Source of the DNA: UBA11346 sp038060575
GTDB taxonomy: Bacteria; Planctomycetota; UBA11346
DNA: 64,000 nt
NCBI GenBank assembly: GCA_964652775.1
Contig: CAZZAM010000003.1
Location: forward strand, 1 to 64,000
Reading direction: 5' to 3'
Numbering within the stretch: the first letter of the stretch is position 1; each line of letters opens with the position of its first letter. This document shows positions 16,398-25,966 of this stretch, in pieces. Position numbers and translations under genes: made by a program. The notes below the pieces were generated by a model. The model did no database searches. It was not told where the DNA came from and worked only from the letters and a program-made list of their open reading frames with translations.

Positions 16398-18407
16398 CTA
16401 CTTTTTCGGCACAACCGGGCGCGGCCAGTCATCAGTCCGGAATGGCACGGCTGGAAGTCCTGCCTTATTAGCCAGATTGCACGCTGGGTTATTTGCCCAG
16501 GCATAGCGTACGGCAACTGGCTTGGCGACCGTTGGCGCTGATACCACGATCGTATCGCCGTCGATCTTGGCCTCAGCCCACACAAATTGCCGATCTTCAC
16601 CGGCAATGGCAAAACCGGTCAGCGGTGCGTTATCACTCGCGACTAGACCACCACCAAGATGTTCGAACTGCAAGCGGATAGTCGAACCGTCAACGACCAT
16701 AGATCGATACCACGGTCCTGACCATTCGATCTGTTGACCATAGACCAGTGCAAGGGCGTTGAGCGCCAAGCGACGGCCGACCTCCTGTTTGTTCTTGGGA
16801 TGGATGTCTTGTGCGTCGCCGATATCGATCGCGATCGCCAGTCCACAGGCTGGCAGTTTCTTGGCCGTTACTGCCTGGGCTTCACGTAATTCAGCCCACT
16901 GGGCCTCAGAAGGCGTATCAATTCGCTCCATAAAATTCGCTAACGACACAATCAGAAACGGAAAATCACCTTGACCCAATCGTGTACGCCAATCGGTGAT
17001 CATGGCTGATAGCAGCCCATGATAACTTGCTGCCGCGCCAGCGTTGGCTTCGCCTTGATACCAAATAGCACCAGTGAACGTCATCGGCACGAGAGGCGCA
17101 ATCATGCCGTTGTAGAGTGAGGTTGCCCCAACTGATCGAGCAAACGTGGTAGGAAGTGGAGGCGTCTTGCTCAGATCCGCGCCTGCTTTCAGTGCCCAGT
17201 CACCGGCCAGCGAAACAACTTCTCCGCCCTGCGGAGTCACGGTCAAAGCCTCTGGCTTCCCCGGAACGCCCCCCTTGCCAGCGAAGTTCGTAATCCGAAT
17301 CGCGATGATGTTCCGACCCTCTTTGACGGCGGATGCTGGGATGGTGTAGCGGCGATTCCAATACTGGGCTTCGCTAGTTCCAACGGGTTCTCCATTCACC
17401 CAGACCGTATCAAAGTTGGCCGGGCGACCCAAGGTGAGTACCGCAGGTTTGCCGCTGGCCGACGCTGGTAGATTGAATTCCCGGCGAATCCACACCGTGC
17501 CGTCAAAGGTTGCTGGAACGGAGCCCGCGTCCTCGAAGTAGGTTGGCAGACGAACCACAGTCCAATCCTCAGTTTTCAGATCAATGGCAAACCATGGCGT
17601 GTTGGCTGTTATGCCCGGATCGTTGCTCTGGTACCATGCCTGCATCAACTCGGCGTAGGTTTTACCAGTTGCCTCTTGGGCTTCGATGCGACTGACCAAT
17701 GCCTTGAAGTTGGTCACCAAACTCTCCTGGCCGGGAACCTTTGCCAACACCTCGGCACTGGTCCAAGCCTGCACCGCAGTTCCGCCCCAGGAGCTATTCA
17801 CCAAACCAATTGGGATTTTCAATTCCTGATACAACTTCCGCGCCATGAAATAACCGACCGCGGAAAACTTCGGCGTGTTCTCTGGATTGGCTACTTTCCA
17901 CTGACCCTTGATCAGTTGCTGCGGGGATCCGATGGTCGTGCGCTCGACCGTCAGATGGCGGATCTGAGGCCAGTTGGCTTGGGCTGCTTCTTCAGTCGCA
18001 TTCAAGCTCGAACTCACCACCATTTCCATGTTGGATTGCCCGCTGCACAGCCACACGTCGCCAATTAAAACATCTTTGGCTTCGACTTTATCGGCACCAC
18101 TGCTCGCGGTCAGCACATAGGGACCACCAGCTACGAATGGACCAAGTGCAGCCTGCCAGCGGCCATCAGCAGCGGCCTTCACCGTGATAGGTTTTGCTGT
18201 CAGTTCAGAACCAGTCAGCGCAACGGTAACATCAGCCCCCGGAGCAGCCCAGCCCCAAACCGCCACAGGTTTACCACGCTGCAGGACGGCTTGGTCACTG
18301 AACAGCGGGTGCAGGAGTGGCTTTGTCGGTATTGCAGCAGCTGGATCAGCGGCACTCAGGTTGGCAAGCAGCAGGACCAAAAAGCTAAGCCAGGGCAAGC
18401 AACGCAT
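16398..18407 (-). CDS. Sialate O-acetylesterase-like secreted SGNH hydrolase, long paralogue with jelly-roll insert
   Basis: This 669-residue protein shares with the short paralogue the same signal peptide type, N-terminal beta-domain, WLCSGQSNMEM motif and an almost identical last 230 residues. The difference is an extra segment of about 150 residues in the middle (TVVRLPTYFEDAGSVPATFDGTVWIRREF through RNIIAIRITNFAGKGG, in part). It resembles a galactose-binding/GH2-type jelly roll, probably a carbohydrate-binding module. The ATG at 18407 has a GGAGAC ribosome binding site. It is divergent from the flavoprotein gene. Confidence 0.9.
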   Translation of the reverse strand: MRCLPWLSFLVLLLANLSAADPAAAIPTKPLLHPLFSDQAVLQRGKPVAVWGWAAPGADVTVALTGSELTAKPITVKAAADGRWQAALGPFVAGGPYVLTASSGADKVEAKDVLIGDVWLCSGQSNMEMVVSSSLNATEEAAQANWPQIRHLTVERTTIGSPQQLIKGQWKVANPENTPKFSAVGYFMARKLYQELKIPIGLVNSSWGGTAVQAWTSAEVLAKVPGQESLVTNFKALVSRIEAQEATGKTYAELMQAWYQSNDPGITANTPWFAIDLKTEDWTVVRLPTYFEDAGSVPATFDGTVWIRREFNLPASASGKPAVLTLGRPANFDTVWVNGEPVGTSEAQYWNRRYTIPASAVKEGRNIIAIRITNFAGKGGVPGKPEALTVTPQGGEVVSLAGDWALKAGADLSKTPPLPTTFARSVGATSLYNGMIAPLVPMTFTGAIWYQGEANAGAAASYHGLLSAMITDWRTRLGQGDFPFLIVSLANFMERIDTPSEAQWAELREAQAVTAKKLPACGLAIAIDIGDAQDIHPKNKQEVGRRLALNALALVYGQQIEWSGPWYRSMVVDGSTIRLQFEHLGGGLVASDNAPLTGFAIAGEDRQFVWAEAKIDGDTIVVSAPTVAKPVAVRYAWANNPACNLANKAGLPAVPFRTDDWPRPVVPKK

Positions 18408-18510
18408 ACAGTCTCCAATGTGGTGGCATTCTGGAGTCTCTGGCGTGATGCAATCCGCAACGCAACAAACCACATTCCAGGGTTGCCCAAGACTGTATGG
18501 GCCACAGCGT

Positions 18511-19680
18511 GTGCGCGTGGCCCATTACGACGTTCTCATCATTGGCGGCGGGGCAGCTGGCCTGTTTTGCGCCGCTGCCGCCGCCCGCCGGGGCCGCCGA
18601 GTGCTGGTTGTTGACCATGCGACTAAACCTGGGCGCAAAATTCTGATTTCTGGCGGTGGACGCTGCAATTTTACCAACCGTCAGGTTGGGCCAGAGAACT
18701 TCATCTCTCAAAATCCACACTTTTGTCGCAGTGCGCTGGCCCGCTTCCGGCCCCAGGATTTCATCACCATGGTCGAGGCGCGGGGCATCGCCTACGAGGA
18801 GCGCAAGCATGGGCAGTTGTTCTGTCTCGGTTCGGCCAAGCAGATTGTCGATCTGCTACTGGTGGCCTGTAGCGATGCCGGCGCGGAACTGCGCTGGGGA
18901 GTCCAGGTCCAATCAGTTGAGCGCGGCGATGGCTTCACCATCACCACCAATGCTGAAACGATAACAGCAACGCGTGTCGTTATCGCAACCGGCGGCTTGC
19001 CAGTGCCAGCCATTGGCGCGACCGATTTCGGACTCCGGATCGCCAAACAATTCGGCCACGCCATCGTTGAGACGGCACCAGCATTGGCGCCGCTCACGCT
19101 GCCACCAGAAACCCGCTGCGATGAACTGAGCGGCATCGCCGTCGATGCGTTAGTGCAAGCTGACGGGCCAGAATTTCACGAGAATCTCCTCTTCACGCAT
19201 CAGGGCCTCAGCGGGCCAGCGGTGCTGCAGGCGTCCACCTATTGGCGTCCTGGCCGTCCGCTGATCGTCAACCTGCTGCCCGGTCGTGATCTGACCGCCG
19301 AACTTGCGGCTGCTCGCAACGTACGCGCACAACTCGGCAATCATCTTGCTGAATCACTCCCGCGCCGACTGGTACAGCGTCGGTTGGATCCCGCACTGAT
19401 CGCCAAGCCGGTCGCGCAGTTATCGAAAGCAGATATCGCCACCGTCGCTGCCGCCATTTCAGCCTGGGAAGTCCATCCCGCCACAACCGGCGGCTGGCTG
19501 AAGGCCGAGGTCATGCGCGGCGGCGTCAGTACTGACGAGCTATCGTCACAAACCATGGAAAGTAAGCGTATTCCTGGGCTGCATTTCATCGGTGAAGTCG
19601 TGGATGTGACCGGTTGGCTCGGTGGTTTCAATTTCCACTGGGCGTGGGCTTCGGGCCATGCCGCCGGCAGCGCAGTCTGA
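18511..19680 (+). CDS. BaiN/HI0933-family FAD-dependent oxidoreductase
   Basis: This family of NAD(P)/FAD flavoproteins is often labelled aminoacetone oxidase-like; its real substrates are poorly known. Clear features are the dinucleotide-binding DVLIIGGGAAGLFCAAAAARRG near the start, KPGRKILISGGGRCNFTN, the HGQLFCLG segment, the FTHQGLSGPAVLQ motif and a final FIGEVVDVTGWLGGFNFHWAWASG. The start is uncertain: I use the GTG at 18511, two codons before another GTG at 18517. An in-frame ATG at 18448 would add 21 residues. No strong ribosome binding site settles it. Confidence 0.88.
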   Translation: MRVAHYDVLIIGGGAAGLFCAAAAARRGRRVLVVDHATKPGRKILISGGGRCNFTNRQVGPENFISQNPHFCRSALARFRPQDFITMVEARGIAYEERKHGQLFCLGSAKQIVDLLLVACSDAGAELRWGVQVQSVERGDGFTITTNAETITATRVVIATGGLPVPAIGATDFGLRIAKQFGHAIVETAPALAPLTLPPETRCDELSGIAVDALVQADGPEFHENLLFTHQGLSGPAVLQASTYWRPGRPLIVNLLPGRDLTAELAAARNVRAQLGNHLAESLPRRLVQRRLDPALIAKPVAQLSKADIATVAAAISAWEVHPATTGGWLKAEVMRGGVSTDELSSQTMESKRIPGLHFIGEVVDVTGWLGGFNFHWAWASGHAAGSAV

Positions 19681-19702
19681 TCTCAACCTCAACAATGCGA
19701 TC

Positions 19703-19865
19703 CAAGGCAACCGCAGAGGCGCAGAGGCCGCGGAGGACGCAGAGGACGCAGAGGGTTGGGGTTGGAAGACATCGTTTTTCCCGTTACAGAGTATCCACAG
19801 CGTGACAATCCACTCCCGCTCTCCTCTGCGATCTCAGCGGCCTCTGCGCCTCTGCGGTTGCCTTG
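19703..19865. repeat. Palindromic MITE-like element, copy 2
   Basis: It opens with CAAGGCAACCGCAGAGGCGC and closes with GGTTGCCTTG, arms inverted, with GTGACAATCC in the core as in copies 1 and 3. It lies 23 bases after the flavoprotein stop codon and directly before the RIO kinase, whose promoter would have to be inside it or upstream. Confidence 0.85.
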
Positions 19866-19878
19866 AAGTTATTCAAAC

Positions 19879-20829
19879 GTGAAGCTTAATGCCGTTGAGT
19901 CTGAACCCCCTATCCTCCAGCGCTTTGTTCATAGCCTACCAGTCATGCAGCCCGCTGATCGCCTGCGCGAATTAATGGACCTCGGCATTATCGAGCAGGT
20001 CGTCCGTCCGCTGAAAAGCGGTAAAGAGGCGTCGGTGTTCGTCGTGATCGCCGATGGAGAGTACTGTGCTGCCAAGGTCTACAAAGAAGCGCAGCACCGC
20101 TCATTTCGCAACCGGCAGGATTACGTGGAAGGCCGCAGCGTTCGCAACTCGCGCCAACAGCGCGCAATGAACTCCGGCAGCAAGTTCGGCCAAAAGCAAA
20201 ACGAAGAAGCCTGGCAGAACGCCGAAGCCGCCGCGATGGCTCGCCTGCATGCCGCCGGTGTCCGCATCCCGCGTCCACGCAACAACGCCGAGGGCGTGCT
20301 ACTGATGGACCTCGTGGTCGATCAGAACGGCGATCCCGCACCGCAGATCGCCACACGGCAGTACTCGCGCAACGACGCGCTCTATGCCCACGACATGGTC
20401 ATCCACGCCGTGACCGGCATGCTCTGCGCCGGTCTCGTGCACGGCGATCTCTCTGAATTTAACATCCTCGCGGCCCATGATGGCCCAATGATCATCGATC
20501 TGCCGCAGGCCGTCGATGCCACGCGGAACAACAACGCCAAACGACTCTTGCTGCGTGACGTCGCCAACGTGAAGCGATTCTTCGGACGCTTTGCGCCAGA
20601 ATTATTCCGCTCGGAATACGGCGAGGAAATGTGGCTGCTCTACGAAAGCTCGCTGCTGCGCCCGAACATCCAACTCACCGGCCGCTTCCAGACCGCCCGC
20701 AAGCACGTTGATGCGCAAGGGTTGCTGAAAGTCATCGCCGAAGCCAAGGCCGATGCAGCGAAACAAGCCGAGATCAAGCAGGCGCGGGACGAGGCGAGGC
20801 GGGATAAGGTGCAGGGAATTAAGCGGTAG
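19879..20829 (+). CDS. RIO1-like atypical Ser/Thr protein kinase
   Basis: RIO kinases are atypical protein kinases; bacterial members are rarer than eukaryotic and archaeal ones. The 316-residue protein has the ATP-binding loop KSGKEASVFVV, the RIO-type AAKVYKEAQHRSFRNRQDY segment, the catalytic VHGDLSEFNIL (Asp190) and the metal-binding IDLPQAVD (Asp207). The tail is basic and Ala-rich. The frame opens with GTG at 19879; an ATG at 19945 (MQPADRLRELMDL) is an equally plausible start, giving 294 residues. It follows repeat copy 2 by 13 bases. Confidence 0.92.
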   Translation: MKLNAVESEPPILQRFVHSLPVMQPADRLRELMDLGIIEQVVRPLKSGKEASVFVVIADGEYCAAKVYKEAQHRSFRNRQDYVEGRSVRNSRQQRAMNSGSKFGQKQNEEAWQNAEAAAMARLHAAGVRIPRPRNNAEGVLLMDLVVDQNGDPAPQIATRQYSRNDALYAHDMVIHAVTGMLCAGLVHGDLSEFNILAAHDGPMIIDLPQAVDATRNNNAKRLLLRDVANVKRFFGRFAPELFRSEYGEEMWLLYESSLLRPNIQLTGRFQTARKHVDAQGLLKVIAEAKADAAKQAEIKQARDEARRDKVQGIKR

Positions 20830-20834
20830 GTAAC

Positions 20835-21050
20835 TTAGGCATCATAGGAGAAACCCTCTCTCCAGTTCGTTTTGTCCAATTCGTGTTTGCCGATATGAAA
20901 TCCGTCCGGCCACTGTTTAAATCCCGGTGATTTAACCAGCGAAGAGATCGCCATCTTGGTCAACTTGCGAGACGAATACACCCCTATCAGCTTGACGTCC
21001 TCATGATCAGAATCTTCATATGAGTGCTGGAGAACATATACGTGTTTCAT
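20835..21050 (-). CDS. Small DUF7336-like protein
   Basis: The 71-residue product MKHVYVLQHSYEDSDHEDVK and its end (GFHIGKHELDKTNWREGF) resemble small proteins with a YVLQHS...IGVYSS...PGF pattern, filed as DUF7336. No signal or membrane segment is visible and the role is unknown. I chose the ATG at 21050 because the conserved sequence begins there. It is convergent with the RIO kinase, whose stop is 5 bases away, leaving no room for a terminator. Confidence 0.75.
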   Translation of the reverse strand: MKHVYVLQHSYEDSDHEDVKLIGVYSSRKLTKMAISSLVKSPGFKQWPDGFHIGKHELDKTNWREGFSYDA

Positions 21051-21091
21051 TTTGCACCATGCATCAAGGAAATTGATTAGACAGGAATGGG

Positions 21092-22399
21092 CTACGGAGC
21101 CACACTGATTTTCACCGTATAACACATCTCCGCATCGCAGCGATCCTCCAAGGTTTCCAGCAGCACCGCAAAGTGCTGCTGTACTTCGCCAGCAAAGACT
21201 TCTTTGCCATTACACACAACCTTCACCGGTTTTTTGAAATCAACCAAGCGATCATTCAGGTACAGCGTCAGAGCTGAAACCTGCTTACTGGTGATGGTGA
21301 TCGTGTTGTCAGCACCCATCTCGGCTCGTACTTCCATGCCCTTCGCCGGAGCATCGATGCCCAGGTTGTAGAACCGCTTGCGCCAGGTCGTGGTTGGATT
21401 CCAGACCACGATGCGCGGCGCAGCAACTCGTACCGTCGCTTTGAAGAATGCATCGACATCAGCGAAGATCCCGTCCGACAATTCGTGACCAACGTTGGGA
21501 TACTCTTTGTAGGTCATCTTGTAGCCGTCGGCGTCCTTCGCCTTCAGACCCACCAAGATGTCGCGGCCCTTACGCGCAGCAGGTAAACGCCCGCTGTCTT
21601 TTTCGCCAATATAGACGTTGAAAACCGTATTTCTGAGATTGGACAGTTCGGCTTCACCAACCGTGCAGCCGCCCGACAGACTGGCGATGCCGGCGAAACG
21701 ATCGGCCATGATAGACGCGAACTTCCAGGTGCCGAATCCACCCATCGACGTACCCATCAAGTACAACCGATTCTGGTCAATGTCCTCACGACGCACGATG
21801 GCATCGAGTGCAGCCTCAACCGCCTGCGCCTCACTCTCGAGGATCCACGCGTTTGTGGCCTTGTCGTCGATGCACCGCGGCAACATGCGGAACGGCACCG
21901 ACGGAATCATTTTGGTCCGAATCAGTCCCCAGCCCCAGGCCATCTCGTTATCCAAACTACCGGGATGATCACCGCCAACGTTGCCGCCACCGTGCAGACT
22001 GATCAGTGCCGGAGACGCCTTGCCTTTGCCCTCCAGGACCACAACCCGCATGGGTCCACCTGGAGTCGGCAAGGTGGCTATCATTTCTGATCCAATGCCC
22101 ATGGCCTTATTGAACGCAGCCCGTTTGGCATCGAGTTTCGCCAGCATGTCCGTTTTTTCGAGTTTGAGCGGACCGGCAGCCTTACGGATTTCAGTCAGGA
22201 TATGCTGCGTCCATTTCTTCACGTCAGCAGCGCTATTGAGCCGATCAGCATTGCTCCAACCAGCCAGCAGCGTCGTACGACCGTTGGCGTCAGCCTTCAG
22301 GTATTCCTTGGTGGCCTTGGCAAAATCCAGACTTGGTGCGTCGGCGGCCCAGGCGGTTAGCGAACTGAGCATGAGGAGGACTGCCGTGAACGTGCGCAT
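21092..22399 (-). CDS. Secreted alpha/beta hydrolase (prolyl oligopeptidase/PHB-depolymerase type)
   Basis: The 435-residue protein begins with a signal peptide (MRTFTAVLLMLSSLTAWAADA). An N-terminal helical region is followed by an alpha/beta hydrolase with oxyanion-hole ISLHGGGNVGG, nucleophile elbow LYLMGTSMGGFGTW and a late PNVGHE carrying the catalytic His. A beta-rich C-terminal domain of about 110 residues is added. It probably hydrolyses an ester or peptide linkage in the periplasm; the substrate is unknown. It is 24 bases downstream of the next gene on the same strand, so the two are likely co-transcribed. Confidence 0.82.
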   Translation of the reverse strand: MRTFTAVLLMLSSLTAWAADAPSLDFAKATKEYLKADANGRTTLLAGWSNADRLNSAADVKKWTQHILTEIRKAAGPLKLEKTDMLAKLDAKRAAFNKAMGIGSEMIATLPTPGGPMRVVVLEGKGKASPALISLHGGGNVGGDHPGSLDNEMAWGWGLIRTKMIPSVPFRMLPRCIDDKATNAWILESEAQAVEAALDAIVRREDIDQNRLYLMGTSMGGFGTWKFASIMADRFAGIASLSGGCTVGEAELSNLRNTVFNVYIGEKDSGRLPAARKGRDILVGLKAKDADGYKMTYKEYPNVGHELSDGIFADVDAFFKATVRVAAPRIVVWNPTTTWRKRFYNLGIDAPAKGMEVRAEMGADNTITITSKQVSALTLYLNDRLVDFKKPVKVVCNGKEVFAGEVQQHFAVLLETLEDRCDAEMCYTVKISVAP

Positions 22400-22422
22400 G
22401 TGCAGGATCCTAGAGTACCGAA

Positions 22423-23424
22423 TCACCGCTTGGCCCCAGGAGCGCGCGGACCTTCCGTCGCTCCGGTGGTCACAATGACTTCAAAATCGCTGCCCTTCAA
22501 CCGACGCAGCGCATCAAGGCCCGTGATCCGACTATCGGGCGCCACCGAGATCCGCCAATCGCCGCCGTTGTCGGCCACGATCATACCGTAACGCTTGAGT
22601 GCAGTCGCAATGGCTTTTGCGTGCGGCGGAAAATCGTCAATTTTCACTGACGCTTTCAGTCTGAACCGTTGACCCATCGCCGGCACCAGCGCATCGGTCG
22701 TGCGCCCAGCATGATGGGTAGCCGGATAGATGTAGGCCTTACGCGAACGCTTCACCGTGAAACGCAATGCATGATCGATGACGCCCTTGTCACACTCATC
22801 AAAGCGCACAACGGCCGGGAGGATCGGCAGGCCCGCTGCGTCAGACGACGTCCATCCAGCCGGACGCAGGGCGTTGGAATTCAGATCGAAGGTCGCTTCG
22901 CACGCCGCTTCCCAACCATTCTTGGTGTGTCGAGCCTGATAGAACTCGTAGAGCTTCCCGGCAGCCGGATCAACCACGATCATGTGGCGATCGCCGTCGC
23001 CAACTTCCTGTGCGTGTTCAAGAGTACCGCCTTCGAGCGGCCAATTTTCAATCGGCGCATTGGGCGGAACTGGAAACGGACCCGGATCCGACTCATCCGG
23101 ATAGCTCAGCATCTTCACCGCGACCTTGGGCTGGTTCACTGGCACGATCACGCACGCCATATCGAGATTCCAGGCCAGATGGCCTTCGGCACCGATCTGA
23201 GCGATCATTTTGTCAGATTCCGGCAACACTGGGCGCTGGGAAATATCCTCATGCCAAGCGTTGTTAGCAGGGAATATCTTCAGCTTGGACAAAATCTGAT
23301 CTGCCTGTGGCGTGTTGAAGTGAATCGGCGCGGTGACTTTTACCGTCGCGCTACCTGATGGATCGGCAGCGCCAAGCCCACCGATGAGGATCAGCGAGAC
23401 ACAACAACGCATAGAGATAGCCAT
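22423..23424 (-). CDS. Secreted protein of unknown function (FPANNAWHEDIS-type)
   Basis: The 333-residue product has a signal peptide (MAISMRCCVSLILIGGLGAADP) and a well-ordered body. FPANNAWHEDIS, YPDESDPGPFPVPPNAPIE, GDRHMIVVDPAAGKLYEFYQ, ATFDLNSNALRPAGWTSSDA and GQRFRLKAS look like a conserved secreted family I have seen annotated only as hypothetical in environmental bacteria. I know of no characterised member. The ATG at 23424 was chosen from the signal peptide. It lies upstream of the secreted hydrolase gene and divergent from the heparinase-like gene, which suggests polysaccharide-related work. Confidence 0.7.
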   Translation of the reverse strand: MAISMRCCVSLILIGGLGAADPSGSATVKVTAPIHFNTPQADQILSKLKIFPANNAWHEDISQRPVLPESDKMIAQIGAEGHLAWNLDMACVIVPVNQPKVAVKMLSYPDESDPGPFPVPPNAPIENWPLEGGTLEHAQEVGDGDRHMIVVDPAAGKLYEFYQARHTKNGWEAACEATFDLNSNALRPAGWTSSDAAGLPILPAVVRFDECDKGVIDHALRFTVKRSRKAYIYPATHHAGRTTDALVPAMGQRFRLKASVKIDDFPPHAKAIATALKRYGMIVADNGGDWRISVAPDSRITGLDALRRLKGSDFEVIVTTGATEGPRAPGAKR

Positions 23425-23560
23425 GGTGTGGAAGACTACAGGGAGCACCGATTTTTCTACTGAAATGAAACCGTTTGCATTCAAACGCAGTGATTAACAA
23501 GAAACCATCGCTTGCGACGGCGGTCGCTCAGATTCATGTATGCTGATCACGGAGGCCTTC

Positions 23561-25726
23561 ATGCGTATGTTTCAGTCCTGCCTGCTGATCTGCGCCCTCT
23601 GCACGTTGATTGGCGGCGAGGACACGAGCTGGCTCGAGCGCATCCGACCTGAGCATCCACGACTGTTCATCAACAAAGACATTCTGCCACTCGTCCGCGA
23701 AAATGCCGCTGGCTCACTCAAGGAGCCGTACCAACAACTGCAAACCAAGCTCGACGCCTTGTTGGCCAACACCAACATCCAGTTCCATGTGTACGAATGC
23801 ACTCTTCCTGAACTCATGGTGGCGTTCTACGTCAGTGGCGATGCCAAATACAAAGAGAAAGCGCTCTGGATTATCAAGGAAGGTTCGCGGCATGTCCGCA
23901 CCTGTTTCGCCAAAAAGAAGGTCGTCAGCTGGTTTGCTTTTGCCCGCATCGCGTTGTTCATGGGCTATGACTGGCTGTATCAAGACCTCAGCCCCGAAGA
24001 ACGCAAGGCGATTGCGATTGACCTGATCGCCAACGTCCGCGAACTCAACGCACCTGGCACGGCCACACACATCAAAGGCGAAAACTACTTCGGATTTCCC
24101 GACGGCGGATTCTATGGCGTGCGCAATCTGAAGTGGTACGCCGGGCTCGCCTTTCACAAAGAAGGCATTGCTGATGACGAGATGCGCCAGTGGATGATTG
24201 ATGGCGTGGCCGATTTCCGCCAATTGGCTGCCTACCGGGGTGCTTCGGGTGGCGATGATGGCGGCATATCCGCCGTCGCGATGGGCTACGTGTTTGGTGC
24301 CTATCCACGCGCAGAATGGAATTTCATCCACACCTGGCGATCGGCGATCGGCGACAACATCGCACCTAACCACAGCTATATTGCGAACATCGTCAATTGG
24401 CTGGTCTGGCGTGCGATCTACACCGGTGGCAATGGGATGCTGTGTCACGAATCAGGCGACGAACACCATGTCGCCAATAAACAGGACTTGAGCAATATTC
24501 ATCTCGCCCAGATTCAGTACTTCTTCGCGGAATCCAACCCGGAACAAGCGCGTGTCGCCGCCTATCTGCGTCAGGTCAACGCCAAGCAGGACATGGAAGG
24601 ATTCCACTTCGAGAGCATCTATCCGTTTCTGCTCGACTGGAAAAAGTTCGACCCCACGGTGTTCAAGCCCATAGGTCCAGACGCAACCTGGGCACACGCA
24701 CGTCACTTCGAATATCTGGGCGAATTCCACCTGCGCTCCGGCTTCGGACCTGATGATACCTACTGTCTGTTCAAAGCCGGCAATCAAGGAGCCGGTCACA
24801 TCCACAAGGACGAGAACAACTTTCATATCTACAACCACGGGTTCCTGGCCATGGACACTGGCTGTCGCGATCAGAAGAATCCCAGCAGTCAGCCGCAGAT
24901 CACCGAGTACTACTCGCAAACTATCGCCCATAATTGCATCACCATCGACATGCCTGGCGAAAAGTTTCCCCACCATTGGGGCGTCGTTCCCAAGCTGAAT
25001 GGCGGTGGCCAGAACGCCGATAAAGGCACAGTTATTCGCGCCTTCTCAACCAGCGACCACTATTCCTACATCAATTCCGATGCGACCAAAGTTTATTGCG
25101 AGGCCAAGGCTGGGCTGGTGAATCGCCAGTTCATCTTCATTCATCCCAACCATTTCGTAGTCATCGATCGTGTCACCAGCACCAACGCCACCTTTGCCAA
25201 AAGGTGGCTGCTGCATTTCCAGAACGAACCGCAACGCGACGGACTGACCGTGCGCGCCGATCACGGGACCGGCCGGATTTTTAGCCGCACCTTATTCCCA
25301 ACCAACGCGAAACTCGAACTGATCGGCGGCCCCGGCAAAGAAAATACCGTCGCAGGCGTTCCCCACCCCATCGCGCCTGAATGGTTTGCCGCAAACAAGA
25401 AAAACGGTGTCGATGATCCGCTCGTCGGACACTGGCGGTTGGAAGTCAGCCCTGCGCATGAAGCCCTGGACGATATATTCATTCACGTCCTCGAAGTCGG
25501 CAAAGCCGAATCACTTTCAGCCATGCACGCCTGTGAACTACTCGCGGATGCCGATAATTGCCGCATCAACATCGATTTGGGCGACGGTCGCGCTGCCACC
25601 CTCCTTGTTGCCGCCAAGGATCCGTTGCAGGGGCATATCACCATCAAAAAGGGAGCTGAAACCCAAGTTGATGAGCCACTCAGTACCAAGGTGCAGCCGC
25701 AGTCGACACTGCGCGGCCGCGAATAA
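23561..25726 (+). CDS. Secreted heparinase II/III-like polysaccharide lyase
   Basis: The 721-residue protein starts with a signal peptide (MRMFQSCLLICALCTLIGGED), an (alpha/alpha)n-toroid beginning HPRLFINKDILPLVRENAAG, and then a beta-sandwich heparinase II/III part with GAGHIHKDENNFHIYNHGFLAMDTG. Lyases of this fold cleave acidic polysaccharides such as heparan, alginate or ulvan; the actual substrate is unknown. The ATG at 23561 has GGAGG 6 bases upstream. It is preceded by divergent secreted-protein genes and followed by repeat copy 3. Confidence 0.85.
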   Translation: MRMFQSCLLICALCTLIGGEDTSWLERIRPEHPRLFINKDILPLVRENAAGSLKEPYQQLQTKLDALLANTNIQFHVYECTLPELMVAFYVSGDAKYKEKALWIIKEGSRHVRTCFAKKKVVSWFAFARIALFMGYDWLYQDLSPEERKAIAIDLIANVRELNAPGTATHIKGENYFGFPDGGFYGVRNLKWYAGLAFHKEGIADDEMRQWMIDGVADFRQLAAYRGASGGDDGGISAVAMGYVFGAYPRAEWNFIHTWRSAIGDNIAPNHSYIANIVNWLVWRAIYTGGNGMLCHESGDEHHVANKQDLSNIHLAQIQYFFAESNPEQARVAAYLRQVNAKQDMEGFHFESIYPFLLDWKKFDPTVFKPIGPDATWAHARHFEYLGEFHLRSGFGPDDTYCLFKAGNQGAGHIHKDENNFHIYNHGFLAMDTGCRDQKNPSSQPQITEYYSQTIAHNCITIDMPGEKFPHHWGVVPKLNGGGQNADKGTVIRAFSTSDHYSYINSDATKVYCEAKAGLVNRQFIFIHPNHFVVIDRVTSTNATFAKRWLLHFQNEPQRDGLTVRADHGTGRIFSRTLFPTNAKLELIGGPGKENTVAGVPHPIAPEWFAANKKNGVDDPLVGHWRLEVSPAHEALDDIFIHVLEVGKAESLSAMHACELLADADNCRINIDLGDGRAATLLVAAKDPLQGHITIKKGAETQVDEPLSTKVQPQSTLRGRE

Positions 25727-25743
25727 TCCCAAACAACGCGATC

Positions 25744-25896
25744 CAAGGCAACCGCAGAGGCGCAGAGTTACGCAGAGGTCGCAGAGGGTTTGGGTTAGAA
25801 TGCATGACTGTTTCCGGTGCCGATCACCCGCAGGGTGACAATCCAATCTCTCTCCTCTGCAATCTCAGCGGCCTCTGCGCCTCTGCGGTTGCCTTG
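25744..25896. repeat. Palindromic MITE-like element, copy 3
   Basis: It opens with CAAGGCAACCGCAGAGGCGC and closes with GGTTGCCTTG. The core shares GGTTAGAA, CGATCAC and GGTGACAATCC with copy 1. It lies 18 bases after the heparinase-like stop codon, between convergent genes. Confidence 0.85.
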
Positions 25897-25966
25897 AGGA
25901 TTTTTCAAACGCCGGATCTAGGATAATCAGAATCGAGCTAACGTAAAAAACCAAGCATCATGGTGC

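Noticed and set aside
18184..18510. An upstream extension of the BaiN-like flavoprotein
   Set aside because: It overlaps the sialate esterase gene on the other strand and shows no conserved sequence before DVLIIGGG.
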